DNA of 64,000 bases. Source: Streptomyces iakyrus (GTDB lineage Bacteria > Actinomycetota > Actinomycetes > Streptomycetales > Streptomycetaceae). Every line of letters begins with the position of its first letter. Position 1 is the stretch's first letter. The translations under genes and the position numbers were made by a program. The notes below the pieces were generated by a model, which did no database searches, was not told the DNA's origin, and saw only the letters and a list, made by a program, of their open reading frames with translations. The DNA lies in the NCBI RefSeq assembly GCF_000717055.1, contig NZ_JNXI01000004.1, positions 511,877 to 575,876 on the forward strand, in the 5' to 3' direction. Below, piece by piece: positions 17,048 to 25,423 of the stretch.

Positions 17048-18046
17048 GTGAGCGTCTCGCTGTCCGTGTGGCTGCTGACCGTGGCGGCCCTGTGCGTGCT
17101 CGTCGCCGTCGACTTCTTCGTCGGCCGCAAGCCGCACGACGTGTCCATCAAGGAAGCCGGGACATGGACGGTGGTGTGGGTCGTCCTGGCGGTCCTCTTC
17201 GGGGTCGGGCTGTGGTACTTCGGTGGGGGCGGGCCCACGGGCGAGTTCTTCGCCGGGTACATCACCGAGAAGTCGCTCAGCGTCGACAACCTCTTCGTCT
17301 TCGTCCTGATCATGGGCAAGTTCGCGGTGCCCACGCAGTACCAGCAGCGGGTGCTGATGATCGGCGTCCTGATGGCCCTGGTGCTGCGGGCGGTGTTCAT
17401 CGCGGCGGGCGCGGCGATCATCTCCGCCTTCTCCTGGGTCTTCTACCTCTTCGGCGCGTTCCTGATCTGGACCGCCTGGAAGCTGGTCCAGGACGCCCGC
17501 ACGCAGGACCACGAGGAGGAGTACCAGGAGAACAAGCTGCTGAAGATGGCGGAGCAGCGCTTCGGCGTGGCAGACCGCTACCACGGCACGAAGCTGTTCA
17601 TCACCGAGAACGGCAAGCGCGTCATGACGCCGATGCTGGTCGTGATGCTCGCGATCGGCTCCACCGACGTGCTCTTCGCCCTCGACTCCATCCCCGCCAT
17701 CTACGGCCTGACGCAGGACCCGTACATCGTGTTCACCGCGAACGCCTTCGCCCTCATGGGCCTGCGCCAGCTGTACTTCCTCATCGGCGGCCTGCTGAAG
17801 AAGCTGGTCCACCTCTCCTACGGCCTGTCGATCATCCTGGGCTTCATCGGCGTGAAGCTGGTGCTGCACGCCCTGCACGAGTCGGGTGTCCACGTCCCCG
17901 AGATCGGCATCCCGTTCTCGCTGAGCTTCATCGTGCTGGTCCTGGCGGTGACGACGTTCACGAGCCTGCGCGCCTCGCGCAAGCAGGCGGCCGAGGAGGC
18001 CAAGGAAGCCCAGGACGCGGACCGGCCGGCCGCCGAGGCCGGCTAG
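17048..18046 (+). CDS. TerC-family integral membrane protein
   Basis: 332 residues from a GTG at 17048 with AGGAG nine bases upstream. Eight or nine membrane segments; the conserved TerC/Alx acidic motifs are present: E-K-S-L-S-V-D-N-L-F-V-F and S-T-D-V-L-F-A-L-D-S-I-P-A-I, the intramembrane acidic residues thought to handle metal ions. The family is linked to tellurite resistance and to manganese export. No ter-stress genes adjoin. The short leader (84 bp after the PRTase) shows no obvious manganese riboswitch. Confidence 0.9.
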   Translation: MSVSLSVWLLTVAALCVLVAVDFFVGRKPHDVSIKEAGTWTVVWVVLAVLFGVGLWYFGGGGPTGEFFAGYITEKSLSVDNLFVFVLIMGKFAVPTQYQQRVLMIGVLMALVLRAVFIAAGAAIISAFSWVFYLFGAFLIWTAWKLVQDARTQDHEEEYQENKLLKMAEQRFGVADRYHGTKLFITENGKRVMTPMLVVMLAIGSTDVLFALDSIPAIYGLTQDPYIVFTANAFALMGLRQLYFLIGGLLKKLVHLSYGLSIILGFIGVKLVLHALHESGVHVPEIGIPFSLSFIVLVLAVTTFTSLRASRKQAAEEAKEAQDADRPAAEAG

Positions 18047-18067
18047 ACGACCGGGGAGGGCCTGCTC

Positions 18068-19258
18068 TCAGACGACGCCGTCCGCGCGGAGGGCCGCCAC
18101 CTCCTCGGCGGTGCGGCCCAGTTCGGCCAGGATCGCATCGGTGTGCTCACCCACCGCAGGCACGGGGTCCATGCGCGCGGGCAGGCCCGCGAGGTCGGCG
18201 GGCGGGAGCAGCGCCTCCACGGTGGCGCCCGGCACCCCGACCTCGCTCCAGCGGCCACGGGCGGCCAGTACGGGGTGGTCCAGGAAGGCAGCGACGTCGT
18301 TGACCCCCGCGCAGGCGATGCCGATGCGCTCCAGGTCCTTCAGGATCTCGTCCGAGCCGGAGCGGGCGAACCGCTCGGCGACGACGGTGTTCAGCTCCTC
18401 GCGGTGGGCGACACGGTCGGAGCCGGTGGCGAACCGCGGATCGTCCACCAGCTCCGGACGGCCGAGGAACTCGGCGCACAGGGCCACCCATTCCCGCTCG
18501 TTCTGGATGGAGAACAGCACCTCCCGGCCGTCGGCGGCGGTGTACGTCCCGTACGGCGCGATGGTGGCGTGCTGGGTGCCGAGCCGCGGGGGCTGGGTGC
18601 CGCCGTGCCGGGTGTAGTACGCGGGCTGGCCCATCCACTCCGCCAGCGCCTCGAACAGGGACACCTCCACGGGGTGCGCCTCGCCGGTCGTGGCACGGGT
18701 GTACAGCGCGGTGAGGACGCCGCTGTAGGCGTACATGCCGGCGGCGATGTCGGCGACGGAGATCCCGGTCCGGGCGGTCCCCTCGGGGGTGCCGGTCAGC
18801 GACACCAGCCCGGTCTGGCACTGCACGAGCAGGTCGTAGGCCTTGCGGTCGGACCACGGGCCGGTCGTGCCGTAGCCGGAGATCGTGCACGGGATCAGGT
18901 TCGGGCGCCGGCCGGTGACGGTGGCGGCGTCCAGCCCGAGGCGGGCGGCGGCGCCCGGGGCGAGGTTCTGCACGAAGACGTCGGCGCCGTCGAGGAGGTC
19001 GTGCAGGATCTCGTGGCCGCGGGGGTCCTTCAGGTCGAGGGTGAGGGACTCCTTGGAGCGGTTGAGCCAGACGAAATAGCTGGAGTGGCCGTGCACCGTC
19101 GTGTCGTACCGGCGGGCGAAGTCGCCGCCGCCCGGCCGTTCCACCTTGATCACCCGGGCGCCGAGGTCGGCGAGCTGCCGGGTGGCGTAGGGCGCCGCCA
19201 CGGCCTGCTCCAGACTGACCACCGTGACCCCGGCCAGGGGATACCGCTGCACGCTCAT
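18068..19258 (-). CDS. CaiB/BaiF-family (type III) CoA-transferase
   Basis: 396 residues, normal for the family. N-terminal V-V-S-L-E-Q-A-V-A-A-P-Y-A-T-R-Q-L-A-D-L-G-A-R-V-I-K-V-E-R is the CoA-binding beginning. The catalytic aspartate is in T-G-I-S-V-A-D-I-A-A-G-M-Y-A. It would move CoA between a thioester and a carboxylic acid; the acid is unknown. The truncated PucR-like regulator directly upstream on the same strand (19368-19620) may once have controlled it. It converges with terC with only 21 bp between stops. Confidence 0.9.
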   Translation of the reverse strand: MSVQRYPLAGVTVVSLEQAVAAPYATRQLADLGARVIKVERPGGGDFARRYDTTVHGHSSYFVWLNRSKESLTLDLKDPRGHEILHDLLDGADVFVQNLAPGAAARLGLDAATVTGRRPNLIPCTISGYGTTGPWSDRKAYDLLVQCQTGLVSLTGTPEGTARTGISVADIAAGMYAYSGVLTALYTRATTGEAHPVEVSLFEALAEWMGQPAYYTRHGGTQPPRLGTQHATIAPYGTYTAADGREVLFSIQNEREWVALCAEFLGRPELVDDPRFATGSDRVAHREELNTVVAERFARSGSDEILKDLERIGIACAGVNDVAAFLDHPVLAARGRWSEVGVPGATVEALLPPADLAGLPARMDPVPAVGEHTDAILAELGRTAEEVAALRADGVV

Positions 19259-19367
19259 GCCTCAAGCTCCCGGATCTTGTACGGAGGGCGCTCGGACAGT
19301 CTGCCGCAGGGAACGGGCTGCCGGGCGGGCCGGCGGCGCGATCCGGATCACGTCGGCTGACCCACGT

Positions 19368-19620
19368 TCACGGCCGGGCCAGCCGGCGCATCGCCAGGGC
19401 CAGTCGCAGGCGGAGCCGGCCCTGCGGGGTGCGCAGCGGCCAGCCGAGCAGGTGCTCGGCGTGGGTCAGCCGGTCCTGGAGTGTGGAGTGGTGGACGTTG
19501 ATCCCGGCGGCGGCCGCCCGCAGGCTCCCCGACGACGCGACCGCGTGCAGGGTGGCCGGCAACCAGGGGGCGTTCGCGGCGGCGGCCTCCAGGGCACGGA
19601 CGTCGGGCGGCGGCTCGGGC
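19368..19620 (-). pseudogene. C-terminal remnant of a PucR/CdaR-type helix-turn-helix regulator
   Basis: The minus frame ends L-E-A-A-A-A-N-A-P-W-L-P-A-T-L, then S-S-G-S-L-R-A-A-A-A-G-I-N-V-H-H-S-T-L-Q-D-R, then a final Arg-rich helix. This is the C-terminal HTH of PucR-family activators that act next to acyl-CoA or CoA-transferase genes. The part upstream of about 19620 is only Pro/Arg-rich sequence with no PucR body and no sound start, so about three quarters of the gene is missing. Short stand-alone expression cannot be excluded. Confidence 0.6.
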
Positions 19621-19930
19621 AGCCATGGTCGGCCCGGTGTCCCCGGCAGCGGGCGCCGCCGTGCGGCGGAACCTGCCCGCCGTTCGGCGGGTGGCGCCGC
19701 CGGGCCGGGCGGAGTACACCGCGGTGAGCACGGCGCCGCAGGGCGCACGCCCCCGCCGGCTCGGCGGTCAGCGTAGCGGCCTGACGCCCTCGCACGGCGG
19801 GAACCGCCGCCTGCCGCCGCCCGCAGGGGGCGTCGCCTCGTAGGGCCCGCGGCCCCCGGCAGCTATACCCTTTCCTCTTACTTAGGCTGATTGATACGGG
19901 TTGGTTTCACCCGGCAGGGATGAGTATGCG

Positions 19931-22405
19931 GTGACGAGGGACCAGCAGATGCCGGGACCGTCCGGCGCGCGCAGCCCGGTGCAGGCCGACGGGCTGCCGT
20001 TCCGCCCGCGCGTCCTCGCCACCGCCCGTCACGTGTCCGGGGCCGCGGCCCTGGCAGCCGGCCTGCTGGGACTGGTGAGCCTGGTCGGCTGGGTCTCCGG
20101 GGCCGATGTGCTGAAGGAGGTGCTGCCCGGCGACTCGGTGGCCATGAAGGGCAACACCGCCGTGGCCCTCGTCACGCTCGGCCTCTCCTTGTACGTGATC
20201 TCCCGCGGCCGAATCCGCCCCGTTGCGCTCGCCGTGTCCTGCGCGGCGGCGGTCCTGGTCGCCGTGCTCGGCGCGCTCACCCTCGCGGAGGATGCGACCG
20301 GGGCAGGCCTGGGGATAGACGAGTTGCTCTTCACGGACGACACCGTCCACCAGAGAACGGGGGCCCCGGGGCGGATGGCGCCGAACACGGCTGCGGCGCT
20401 GGTGGCCGCGGGGGCGGGTGCCCTGTGCGCCGGTGTGTCCCGGATTCCCGCCTGGGTGAGTCAGGTCCTGGGCCTGGCCGTCGGCGCTCTCGGCATGCTG
20501 AGGCTCTACGGGGCCGCCTACGGGGTGCCCGAACTGGAGAAGTTCGGCCCCTACACGGGCATGGCCCTGCACACCGCGGTGGCTCTGGTGCTGGTGGGCA
20601 CGGCGCTCTTCCTGGCCCGTCCGGGCGAGGGTCCCGCGGCGCTGCTGCTGAACGCGGGGACGACCGGCGCGTTGGGACGATGGCTGTTCGTCACCGTCGT
20701 GATCGTGCCGCCGCTGCTGGGCTGGGCCGCGCTGGCCGCCGAGGACGCCGGGCTGTTCGGGGAGCGCCTGGGGACCGGGCTGCTCGTCTTCGGTCACGTG
20801 GCCGTGTTCACCGCAGTGATCTTCACGGCCCTGGCCGTGGGCCGCCGTGTCGAGGTGGCTCAGGTCCGCCTCGAGTGGCAGGTGCGCCAGAACGAACTGC
20901 TGCAGGCCTTCATGGAGCACACGCCCGCGCTGGTGTTCATCAAGGACCTGGAGGGCCGCTTCCTGGCGGTCAACACGAGGTTCGAGCAGACCTTGCATCT
21001 CTCCCGGGAGCAGATCCTGGGCCGCAGGGACCAGGACGTCCTGCCCCCCGACCTCGCGCGTCAGGGGCAGGCCTCCGACCTCGCCGTGCTGGCGGAGGGC
21101 AGGCCCGTACAGCGGCAGAAGACGTTCGCCCTGCCGGGAGGCCGACGGGAGTTCCTGTCCACCCGGTTCCTGCTCAACGACGCCTCCGGCGCGCCCTACG
21201 CCCTGTGCGGCGTGTACATCGACATCACCGACCGCGTAGCGGCCGAACGCGAGGTCCAGCAGTCGCACCGGCGGTTCCTGGCGCTGCTGGAGTCCGCTCC
21301 CGACGCCACCCTGATCACGGACGGCGACGGCACGGTCGTCATGGCCAACATGCAGGTGAAACGCCTCTTCGGACGCGCGCCGGGCGATCTCGTCGGCACC
21401 GACGTCGTCGGCCTGGTGCCGACCGCCCGGCGCCGGCGGCACCAGGCGCTCCTCGGTGCCTACCTCCGCCTGCGTGATCCGAAGCCGGTCGTCCTCGACC
21501 GGGACCTGTACGGGCTGCGCGGCGACGGCACCGAGTTCCCCGTCGAGGTGAGCGTCAGCAGCCTGCAGGCCGAGCAGGAGACCCTCGTGGTCCTGACCGT
21601 CCGGGACATCACCGAGCGCAGACAGCTGGAGAACGAACGAGCCGAGCGCTACGAGCAACAGCGGCGGATCGCCTACACCCTGCAGCACAGCCTCATGGGG
21701 GAGCCGCCCCGCCTGGCGTACCTGCCATGTGCCTACCGCTACCTGGCGTCCGTCCAGGACCCCGGAGTCGGCGGCGACTGGTTCGATGTCATCCCGCTCG
21801 ACGGGCACCGTACCGGCGTCCTCATCGGCGATGTGATGGGCCGGGGCCTGGAGGCCGCGGCCGTCATGGGGCGGCTGCGCGCCGCTTCCCACGCCCTGGC
21901 CCGCACGGGTGCCACACCCAGCGGGCTGATGAGTGCCCTCGACACGTTCGTCGGCGACCTGGCGGACCAACTGGTCACCTGTGTCTACCTGGTCCTGGAT
22001 CAGGGCAGAAACGAGGTCACCCTGTGCTCGGCGGGGCACCTGCCCGTCATCGCCCTGCCGCCCGACGGGCCCGCCTGCCGGCTGGGGGCACCGGTCGGCG
22101 TGCCGCTGGGCGTCAACGACGCGGGACACGCGGTGCCGTTCGAGGAAGTGACCATGCCGCTGCCGCCGGGCAGTGCGCTCGTGCTCTACACCGACGGGCT
22201 GGTCGAAAGGCCCGGCACCGACATCGAGGCCCAGGTCGACGTCCTCACCCACACGGTCGACGACGCGTTGAAGGGCGCCCCCGTCGACGACCCCGGCATC
22301 CTCGACCAGGCGGCGGACCACCTGATCAGGACCCTGATCGTGGACGCGGACGCCTCTGACGACGATGTGACGCTGCTTCTGCTCGGTGTGCCCGGGCCTT
22401 CATGA
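19931..22405 (+). CDS. Membrane-anchored PAS/PAS-SpoIIE serine phosphatase
   Basis: 824 residues from GTG 19931 (CAGGGATGAG upstream; a TTG at 19901 is the alternative). The N-terminal ~290 residues hold about eight hydrophobic segments forming a membrane sensor. Two PAS domains follow at about 320-425 (A-L-V-F-I-K-D-L-E-G-R-F; closing D-I-T-D-R) and 445-560 (D-A-T-L-I-T-D-G-D-G-T-V; closing D-I-T-E-R-R). The C-terminal ~220 residues are a PP2C-like SpoIIE domain (V-G-G-D-W-F-D-V-I-P, I-G-D-V-M-G-R-G-L, L-C-S-A-G-H-L-P, Y-T-D-G-L-V-E-R-P). Such proteins dephosphorylate anti-anti-sigma factors in partner switching; no partner is adjacent. Confidence 0.9.
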   Translation: MTRDQQMPGPSGARSPVQADGLPFRPRVLATARHVSGAAALAAGLLGLVSLVGWVSGADVLKEVLPGDSVAMKGNTAVALVTLGLSLYVISRGRIRPVALAVSCAAAVLVAVLGALTLAEDATGAGLGIDELLFTDDTVHQRTGAPGRMAPNTAAALVAAGAGALCAGVSRIPAWVSQVLGLAVGALGMLRLYGAAYGVPELEKFGPYTGMALHTAVALVLVGTALFLARPGEGPAALLLNAGTTGALGRWLFVTVVIVPPLLGWAALAAEDAGLFGERLGTGLLVFGHVAVFTAVIFTALAVGRRVEVAQVRLEWQVRQNELLQAFMEHTPALVFIKDLEGRFLAVNTRFEQTLHLSREQILGRRDQDVLPPDLARQGQASDLAVLAEGRPVQRQKTFALPGGRREFLSTRFLLNDASGAPYALCGVYIDITDRVAAEREVQQSHRRFLALLESAPDATLITDGDGTVVMANMQVKRLFGRAPGDLVGTDVVGLVPTARRRRHQALLGAYLRLRDPKPVVLDRDLYGLRGDGTEFPVEVSVSSLQAEQETLVVLTVRDITERRQLENERAERYEQQRRIAYTLQHSLMGEPPRLAYLPCAYRYLASVQDPGVGGDWFDVIPLDGHRTGVLIGDVMGRGLEAAAVMGRLRAASHALARTGATPSGLMSALDTFVGDLADQLVTCVYLVLDQGRNEVTLCSAGHLPVIALPPDGPACRLGAPVGVPLGVNDAGHAVPFEEVTMPLPPGSALVLYTDGLVERPGTDIEAQVDVLTHTVDDALKGAPVDDPGILDQAADHLIRTLIVDADASDDDVTLLLLGVPGPS

Positions 22406-22535
22406 AAGGCCGGCCTCTGTCACAGTCCGGGCACGCCTCGCGCCTGCTTCTGGCCACGCAACCGGAGTGGCCGAAAGATGTGTCTCCGGGTGCGTGACCG
22501 GCCGCTGGGGAGCGGCCGCCTTGGGGGGACGGGAA

Positions 22536-24188
22536 ATGAACGCATGGGCGGTGCCCGGATACACCGAGTCGCTGGAGCTCGGGTCGGGGGCGAGCGGGCG
22601 GGTGGTCCTCGCCGTGCACGAGGAGACCGGCGTGCCGGTGGCCGTGAAGTACCTCAGCGAGTCGCTGCGCACCCGGCCGGGCTTCGTGCACGACTTCCGG
22701 GCGGAGGCGCGGCTGCTCGGCGGGCTGGGGAGCCCCCATGTCGCCGGGTTGTACGAGTACGTCGAGAGCCCGGACGGCGCCGCCATCGTGATGGAGCTGG
22801 TCGACGGCGTCCCGCTGCGCACGCTGCTCAGGAGGGAAGGCCCGCTCGCTCCCGAGGCCGCGCTCGTCGTCCTCAAGGGATCGCTGCTCGGCCTGGCCGA
22901 CGCACACCGCGTCGGCGTCGTGCACCGCGACTACAAGCCGGAGAACGTGCTGGTCGCGCCGGACGGATCCTCCAAGCTGGTCGACTTCGGCATCGCGGTG
23001 GACGCGGGCACCAGCGCGGGCGTGGCGGGCACCCCGTCCTACATGGCCCCCGAGCAGTGGACCGGCGCACCCGCCTCCCCGGCCGCCGACGTGTACGCGG
23101 CCACGGCCACCTTCTTCGAGTGCCTGACGGGCCACAAGCCGTACGCGGGTGACAACCTCGCGGAGCTCGCGCTGCGGCACATCGACGCGCCCGTCCCCGC
23201 CGAAGAGGCCCCGGAGGCGGTGCGGGAACTGGTGCGGCGCGGTCTGGCCAAGGACCCGGCGGAGCGGCCCGTCCAGGCCGAGGCGTTCGTCACCGAACTG
23301 GAGGCGGTCGCCGGCACCGCCTACGGCCCCGACTGGGAGGAACGCGGCCGGGGCAGGCTCGCCGCGCTGGTGGCCCTGCTGCCGCTGCTCCTGCCCTCGG
23401 CCCGCACCGCCCCCCGCAGCACCACGGACACCGCCCGGACGGTGCTGAGCCGGACGCCGGACCCCGGCCGGGCGCACCCATGGCTACCCGGCCGCTCCGG
23501 GCTGATCGTGTCCGCCGCCGCCGTACTCCTCGGAGCCCTCCTGACGTACGGACTGCCGTACGACCCGGGGACCGCGGCGCAGCGGGCGGCGCAGGCTCTG
23601 GCGACCACCGGCGCCGGGTCAGGTGCGGGCCCGGCGGCCTCCGCCTCCCCGGCCACCTCCTCCCCGTCCCCGTCCACCACCCCCCGCGCGTCGGACGGCC
23701 CGTCGCCGTCCCCCACCCCGTCGGCATCGGACCCCGCGGCCACCGGATCCGGTGCGCCCCCGGCCCCGGCCACCCCGCCCGGCGGCGAGGAGACGTCGGC
23801 GCCCGGCGTGACGGCCACCGCGGCGACACCGACGGTCACCACTGCGGCCCCGCCCACCGGTCCCGCCGTCAAGGACGTCACCGTGTCGGCCTTCCGGCAG
23901 ACGGGCCCCACGACCGCCACGGCGACCCTCGGCGTCACCACGGACGGCACCGGTCCGGTCTCCATCACCGTCTCCTGGTTCACGGGGAACACGGCGGGGC
24001 AGCCGGGCACCCCGGACGGCGCGCTCCAGACCTTCGAGCGCAGCGGCGCCACCCAGTACACGCTCACCGTCGACCACACCTTCCAGACCCTCGGCTGCTA
24101 CTGGACGGTGCAGGCCACCACGACCCCGGCCGCCGACGGCGGAGGCGCCTCGCAGGAGCTCCTGACCAGGCGGTGCGACCTCCGATGA
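22536..24188 (+). CDS. Membrane Ser/Thr protein kinase with extracellular Ig-like domain
   Basis: 550 residues from ATG 22536 (GGGGGGACGGGAA just upstream). Kinase domain 8-265: G-S-G-A-S-G (16-21), ATP Lys38, H-R-D-Y-K-P-E-N (130-137), D-F-G (150-152), M-A-P-E-Q (170-174). Unlike the kinase at 5046 it is an intact RD kinase. A juxtamembrane stretch, one membrane helix (321-341), a ~100-residue Pro/Ser/Thr linker, and a C-terminal ~105-residue beta domain (V-K-D-V-T-V-S-A ... V-S-W-F-T-G ... L-G-C-Y-W-T-V) follow. The beta domain resembles the outer domain of the next gene's product. The stop overlaps the next start (ATGA at 24185). Confidence 0.9.
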   Translation: MNAWAVPGYTESLELGSGASGRVVLAVHEETGVPVAVKYLSESLRTRPGFVHDFRAEARLLGGLGSPHVAGLYEYVESPDGAAIVMELVDGVPLRTLLRREGPLAPEAALVVLKGSLLGLADAHRVGVVHRDYKPENVLVAPDGSSKLVDFGIAVDAGTSAGVAGTPSYMAPEQWTGAPASPAADVYAATATFFECLTGHKPYAGDNLAELALRHIDAPVPAEEAPEAVRELVRRGLAKDPAERPVQAEAFVTELEAVAGTAYGPDWEERGRGRLAALVALLPLLLPSARTAPRSTTDTARTVLSRTPDPGRAHPWLPGRSGLIVSAAAVLLGALLTYGLPYDPGTAAQRAAQALATTGAGSGAGPAASASPATSSPSPSTTPRASDGPSPSPTPSASDPAATGSGAPPAPATPPGGEETSAPGVTATAATPTVTTAAPPTGPAVKDVTVSAFRQTGPTTATATLGVTTDGTGPVSITVSWFTGNTAGQPGTPDGALQTFERSGATQYTLTVDHTFQTLGCYWTVQATTTPAADGGGASQELLTRRCDLR

Positions 24189-25033
24189 CCGCACACGACG
24201 ACGACCGCGCACCCGCGAGAACGGCCGACGAGCGGACCGAGGTGCTGAACGCCTCGGATGAGCGGACTCGGGTCCTCGACTCCGCGGGCGAGCGGACTCG
24301 GGTACTCGACCCCGCCGGTGAGCGGACCCGGGTACTCGACTCCGCCGACGGCCCCGGCGACGCCCGAGCCGATGGTCCCGCCGACACCCCCTCCCCGAGT
24401 GGCCGGCCCGCCCCCGACGACGCCGAATACAGCGCCACCGTGCTCGCCAGCCACTGGATCCAGCGGCCCGCCCCGGACGAGACCCCCGTCGGGCAGCCGG
24501 CCCCGGAGCAGGGGCCGTGGCCGGTGCCCCCCGACCGGGTCGAGGGAAGCGTGCTGCGCTTCGGCCCGGGCGTGACCGCCGCCGCACGGCAGCGCACCCA
24601 CGTGACGCTCCCTGCGCTACCGCCGCCTCCCGCGCCCCGGGTCCGTCGGCTGCGCAGGCACGCCCTGCCCGCGCTGGTCCTGGTCTGCGTCCTCGCGTTC
24701 CTCGCCTGGCAGCGCCTCGGCCCGCCGCTGAGGGTGAACACGGTGACGGTCACGGCCCGGCCGACGGCCCTGGGCTGTGGCGGCACCGCGGACCTCGTCG
24801 GCCTCGTCACCACGAACGGCCGCCCGGGCACGCTGTCCTACCGCTGGATCCGGAGCGACGGCACCGCCTCGGGCGTGCTGAAGGAAGAGCTGGTCCGGGG
24901 CCAGCGGCAGGCCCGCCTCCACCTGCGCTGGACCTTCGAGGGCCCGGGACACCGCACGGCACGGGCCGAGCTGCGCATCCTCTCCGGGACGCCGCGCACG
25001 GCCACCACCGGCTTCGCATACGACTGCACCTGA
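24185..25033 (+). CDS. Membrane partner of the kinase, with four 10-residue T-x-V-L repeats
   Basis: 282 residues; its ATG overlaps the kinase stop. The cytoplasmic N-terminus contains D-E-R-T-E-V-L-N-A-S and three near-identical units E-R-T-R-V-L-D-(S/P)-A-(G/D), placing threonines at exactly 18, 28, 38 and 48. A further A-T-V-L occurs at about 84-87. A long Pro-rich spacer, one membrane helix (160-177) and a ~100-residue outer beta domain (V-N-T-V-T-V-T-A ... L-S-Y-R-W-I-R ... F-A-Y-D-C) follow, similar in layout to the kinase's outer domain. Threonine with Val at +2 and Leu at +3 suits a phosphosite read by FHA domains, so it is probably the kinase's substrate or scaffold (inference). No known family recognised. 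Confidence 0.75.
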   Translation: MTAHDDDRAPARTADERTEVLNASDERTRVLDSAGERTRVLDPAGERTRVLDSADGPGDARADGPADTPSPSGRPAPDDAEYSATVLASHWIQRPAPDETPVGQPAPEQGPWPVPPDRVEGSVLRFGPGVTAAARQRTHVTLPALPPPPAPRVRRLRRHALPALVLVCVLAFLAWQRLGPPLRVNTVTVTARPTALGCGGTADLVGLVTTNGRPGTLSYRWIRSDGTASGVLKEELVRGQRQARLHLRWTFEGPGHRTARAELRILSGTPRTATTGFAYDCT

Positions 25034-25092
25034 CCGGTCGTGACCGGTGGCGCGGAGGTGCGAGGCGGCTTCCGGATGTTCCGGTGCGTCGA

Positions 25093-25308
25093 TCAGTGGC
25101 TCGCGGCACCCGACCGGGCCGCCGGGCCACTGCGCGAGACGACGCGCGTGCCGCGGCCGTCGGCGACCCGGACCTGCAGCGAGCCGCATCCGCAGCGCGT
25201 CCACTCCGTGTGACCCGTCGCGGTGGTGTGCCGGGACAGCACCCGGAACGGCTCGCCCCGGTCCGGCCAACCGCAGTGCGGGCAGGCGGTGGCGTCGGTG
25301 CTGGGCAT
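25093..25308 (-). CDS. Small zinc-ribbon protein
   Basis: 71 residues from ATG 25308, with GAGGAGCC just upstream. Cysteine pairs C-P-H-C-G-W and C-G-C-G with an intervening H-T-E-W-T-R form a zinc-ribbon-like fold, and the basic tail V-S-R-S-G-P suggests nucleic-acid contact. No specific function is assignable. It diverges from the LysR gene 115 bp away, which could regulate it. Confidence 0.65.
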   Translation of the reverse strand: MPSTDATACPHCGWPDRGEPFRVLSRHTTATGHTEWTRCGCGSLQVRVADGRGTRVVSRSGPAARSGAASH

Positions 25309-25423
25309 GGCTGGCTCCTCGTACGTCGTGGCTGGTGGGACGTCGCGACACAGCCAGGGTGCGTCGGGGAGTCCGTACACGTCCAGGTTGACTTTGCAGA
25401 CGTCACTGTGAAGGCTGGACTTC

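Noticed and set aside
15503-17893. 796-codon minus-strand frame across three genes
   Set aside because: Antisense to hydrolase, PRTase and TerC genes, all of which have clear family motifs, ribosome sites and codon bias on the plus strand.
19907-22321. 804-codon open frame on the minus strand
   Set aside because: Lies wholly opposite the SpoIIE phosphatase gene; residue mix (Gln/Arg/His/Gly rich) and absence of motifs mark it as an antisense shadow of GC-rich codons.
24227-24346. CRISPR or minisatellite reading of the 30-bp repeats
   Set aside because: Repeats are contiguous without spacers, in frame with a co-translated gene, and encode a regular peptide motif.
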